From: an uncultured bacterium
Lineage (GTDB): Bacteria; Verrucomicrobiota; Kiritimatiellia; RFP12; UBA1067
Direction of reading: 5' to 3'
DNA: 47,184 nt
Assembly (NCBI GenBank): GCA_902764415.1
Contig: CACWVU010000020.1
Span: 1 to 47,184, forward strand
The position numbers were made by a program, and so were the translations under genes. Positions within the stretch are counted from its first letter, which is position 1. Each line of letters starts with the position of its first letter. The notes under the pieces were generated by a model. The model was not told the origin of the DNA. It saw nothing but the letters and a program-made list of their open reading frames with translations, and ran no database searches. Shown here one piece after another: positions 46,142 to 47,184 of the stretch.

Positions 46142-47184
46142 CCACATTCTGCGATTGTTCGACTACTTCCCAGTGGCCGTTCTTGTCGGCGCCAACGCGG
46201 CGGATTTCGCCGGACGCCTGAAGTTCCTTCATCTTGCGGGCAACCCATCGAGGCGATATTTGAAGAAGATCGGCAAGTTCCATTTTCGTAATGAATGGAT
46301 CTGCCCGCATATTCTGCTTTATCTGCTCAGACAGAGAATCTGAATTATGAGTGCACTGAACAGAGTCTTGCGCGCGATTTACAGTGCACTCGTCAGCTTG
46401 TATTGCGAGAAAATCATCCGCTTTAGCACCATATTCGCAAATTTCGCGAATGCGTTTCTGTGTAAAGTCCTCTATTGCCTCAATGCGTCGCACGGGCAGA
46501 TTGTATCGTGGGTGACGCTTTATGCGAAAGCCCCGCAATCCATCCAGACGCTCCTTCATCTTCTTCGTTAATCCGCCCGGGAAGCCAAGCCACTTCACAT
46601 AAAGAGCGGGATTTACGCGAGAAACAAACTTTCGCAGATCACAGAACTCGTCATGCGAATCCCCCCTTCTGTCAAGCGCAAGAGAAAACAATCCGTAGCC
46701 GTTATCGAATATGGGCGCGGCTCCGACAATCTTGTTTGTATCGTTGTCGACGAGATAGCCAAAGTTGCCCATGTGCCGGTCAGTGTTGAAGATTACGGCA
46801 TCAAAGAAGAAGATATCCGCAAACCGAGGGTCGGCAAGAGCCTCGTCGCGCGACACGACACGTCCCGCCGGCACATAGCCGTACCTGTCGCTGGTGAAAA
46901 GCGGACAAGTAGAGCAAAGACGGCCTTTGAAGCGTGAAAGCCCGTATGCGACATGGCCGAGCCCCATTGCCTCGGCGATCTGCGAGGCATAGAATTCTGA
47001 ATACGGCTCGAAACCGGTATTGGCAGCACCTTCTGTTCCACCTTTGAACAGGAACACACCCTCCTCGCGTCTGCGCCAGCACTTGGCGAGCATTCCGTTC
47101 GTCGTGAACTCTGGGGACGTGGTCTCTTCCCTCGCAGGATTGAACTCACCGCGGAAGCCACCGGTAAACGCCATCACTGCAAGC
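46137..47184 (-). CDS. HipA-like kinase with C-terminal winged helix (5' truncated by the window)
   Basis: The frame is open to the right edge, so the N-terminus is missing. About 349 residues are visible. The kinase core has VFLFKGGTEG (nucleotide-binding Lys), FFFDAVIFNTDRHMGNFGYLVD (catalytic Asp in NTDRH) and APIFDNGYGLF (metal-binding FDNG), as in HipA/CtkA-like Ser/Thr kinases. The C-terminus (KMELADLLQISPRWVARKMKELQASGEIRRVG) is a winged helix that could bind DNA. A HipB partner is not visible. The upstream part lies outside the window. Whether it is a toxin or a signalling kinase cannot be decided. Confidence 0.8.
   Translation of the reverse strand, partial: LAVMAFTGGFRGEFNPAREETTSPEFTTNGMLAKCWRRREEGVFLFKGGTEGAANTGFEPYSEFYASQIAEAMGLGHVAYGLSRFKGRLCSTCPLFTSDRYGYVPAGRVVSRDEALADPRFADIFFFDAVIFNTDRHMGNFGYLVDNDTNKIVGAAPIFDNGYGLFSLALDRRGDSHDEFCDLRKFVSRVNPALYVKWLGFPGGLTKKMKERLDGLRGFRIKRHPRYNLPVRRIEAIEDFTQKRIREICEYGAKADDFLAIQADECTVNRAQDSVQCTHNSDSLSEQIKQNMRADPFITKMELADLLQISPRWVARKMKELQASGEIRRVGADKNGHWEVVEQSQNVV

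Overview
The window is GC-rich bacterial DNA, densely packed and mostly coded on the minus strand. I count 49 protein-coding features (two truncated at the window edges) and one tRNA. No gap between genes exceeds about 200 bases. The gene content suggests an anaerobic, carbohydrate-degrading member of the PVC superphylum, most likely Kiritimatiellota or Lentisphaerota. The pointers are an AraC regulator with a LacI-like sensor, an alpha-L-rhamnosidase lipoprotein, a polygalacturonase-like fusion, LamG-like surface proteins, Rnf and indolepyruvate oxidoreductase subunits, soluble Ser/Thr kinases and an rplY-rpsF-ssb-rpsR-rplI cluster without pth. This placement is inference; no rRNA is present.

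Layout. 1-2.6 kb (+): end of a membrane protein, nagB, a zinc ribbon and a secreted or anchored nuclease. 2.6-7.0 kb (-): a chain of overlapping genes, rnfE, nrdR, Gfo/Idh, DtxR, a zinc-ribbon/EIIA fusion and a D,D-carboxypeptidase. 7.1-9.3 kb: a lone OppF-type ATPase (-), then a secreted protein and cdd (+). 9.3-20.8 kb (-): parE, a small membrane protein, GH78 rhamnosidase, alkaline phosphatase, YibE/F, amidase, folD, miaB, psd, nearly all touching or overlapping. 20.8-26.7 kb (-): an SGNH-polygalacturonase fusion, tRNA-Tyr, then nfu, iorB, hisS, a Sel1 protein and a YmdB-type phosphodiesterase. 26.9-32.3 kb (-): an XRE regulator with two Ser/Thr kinases, the ribosomal/ssb cluster and an EamA transporter. 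32.4-34.5 kb (-): a beta-helix protein and a VapBC-like pair. 34.7-43.0 kb: a putative sugar-utilisation operon (LamG surface protein, MFS porter, TIM-barrel protein, unknown protein, SIS protein, Gfo/Idh dehydrogenase) facing its likely XylR-type regulator. 43.0-47.2 kb (-): superoxide dismutase, a small membrane protein, a modular lipoprotein gene broken by one stop codon, and a truncated HipA-like kinase.

Three themes stand out. First, many promoters share an extended -10 (TGGTATAAT or TGGTATACT), and in about eight genes it lies only 6-10 bases before the start codon, which predicts leaderless or near-leaderless mRNAs. Second, several families of degenerate 7-8 bp tandem repeats sit between genes and also inside or at the ends of genes; one is inserted in frame in the central loop of the MFS transporter, and others supply stop codons. 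Third, the XylR/sugar operon intergenic region carries two identical 11-bp direct repeats 22 bp apart, each immediately upstream of one of the two divergent promoters.

Candidates for undescribed biology are the XylR-controlled operon with its unrecognised 250-aa protein, the XRE-kinase-kinase operon, the zinc-ribbon/EIIA fusion coupled to a DtxR regulator, an RnfE with an extra cysteine tail, and the repeat system. All functional links are inferred from sequence and neighbourhood only.
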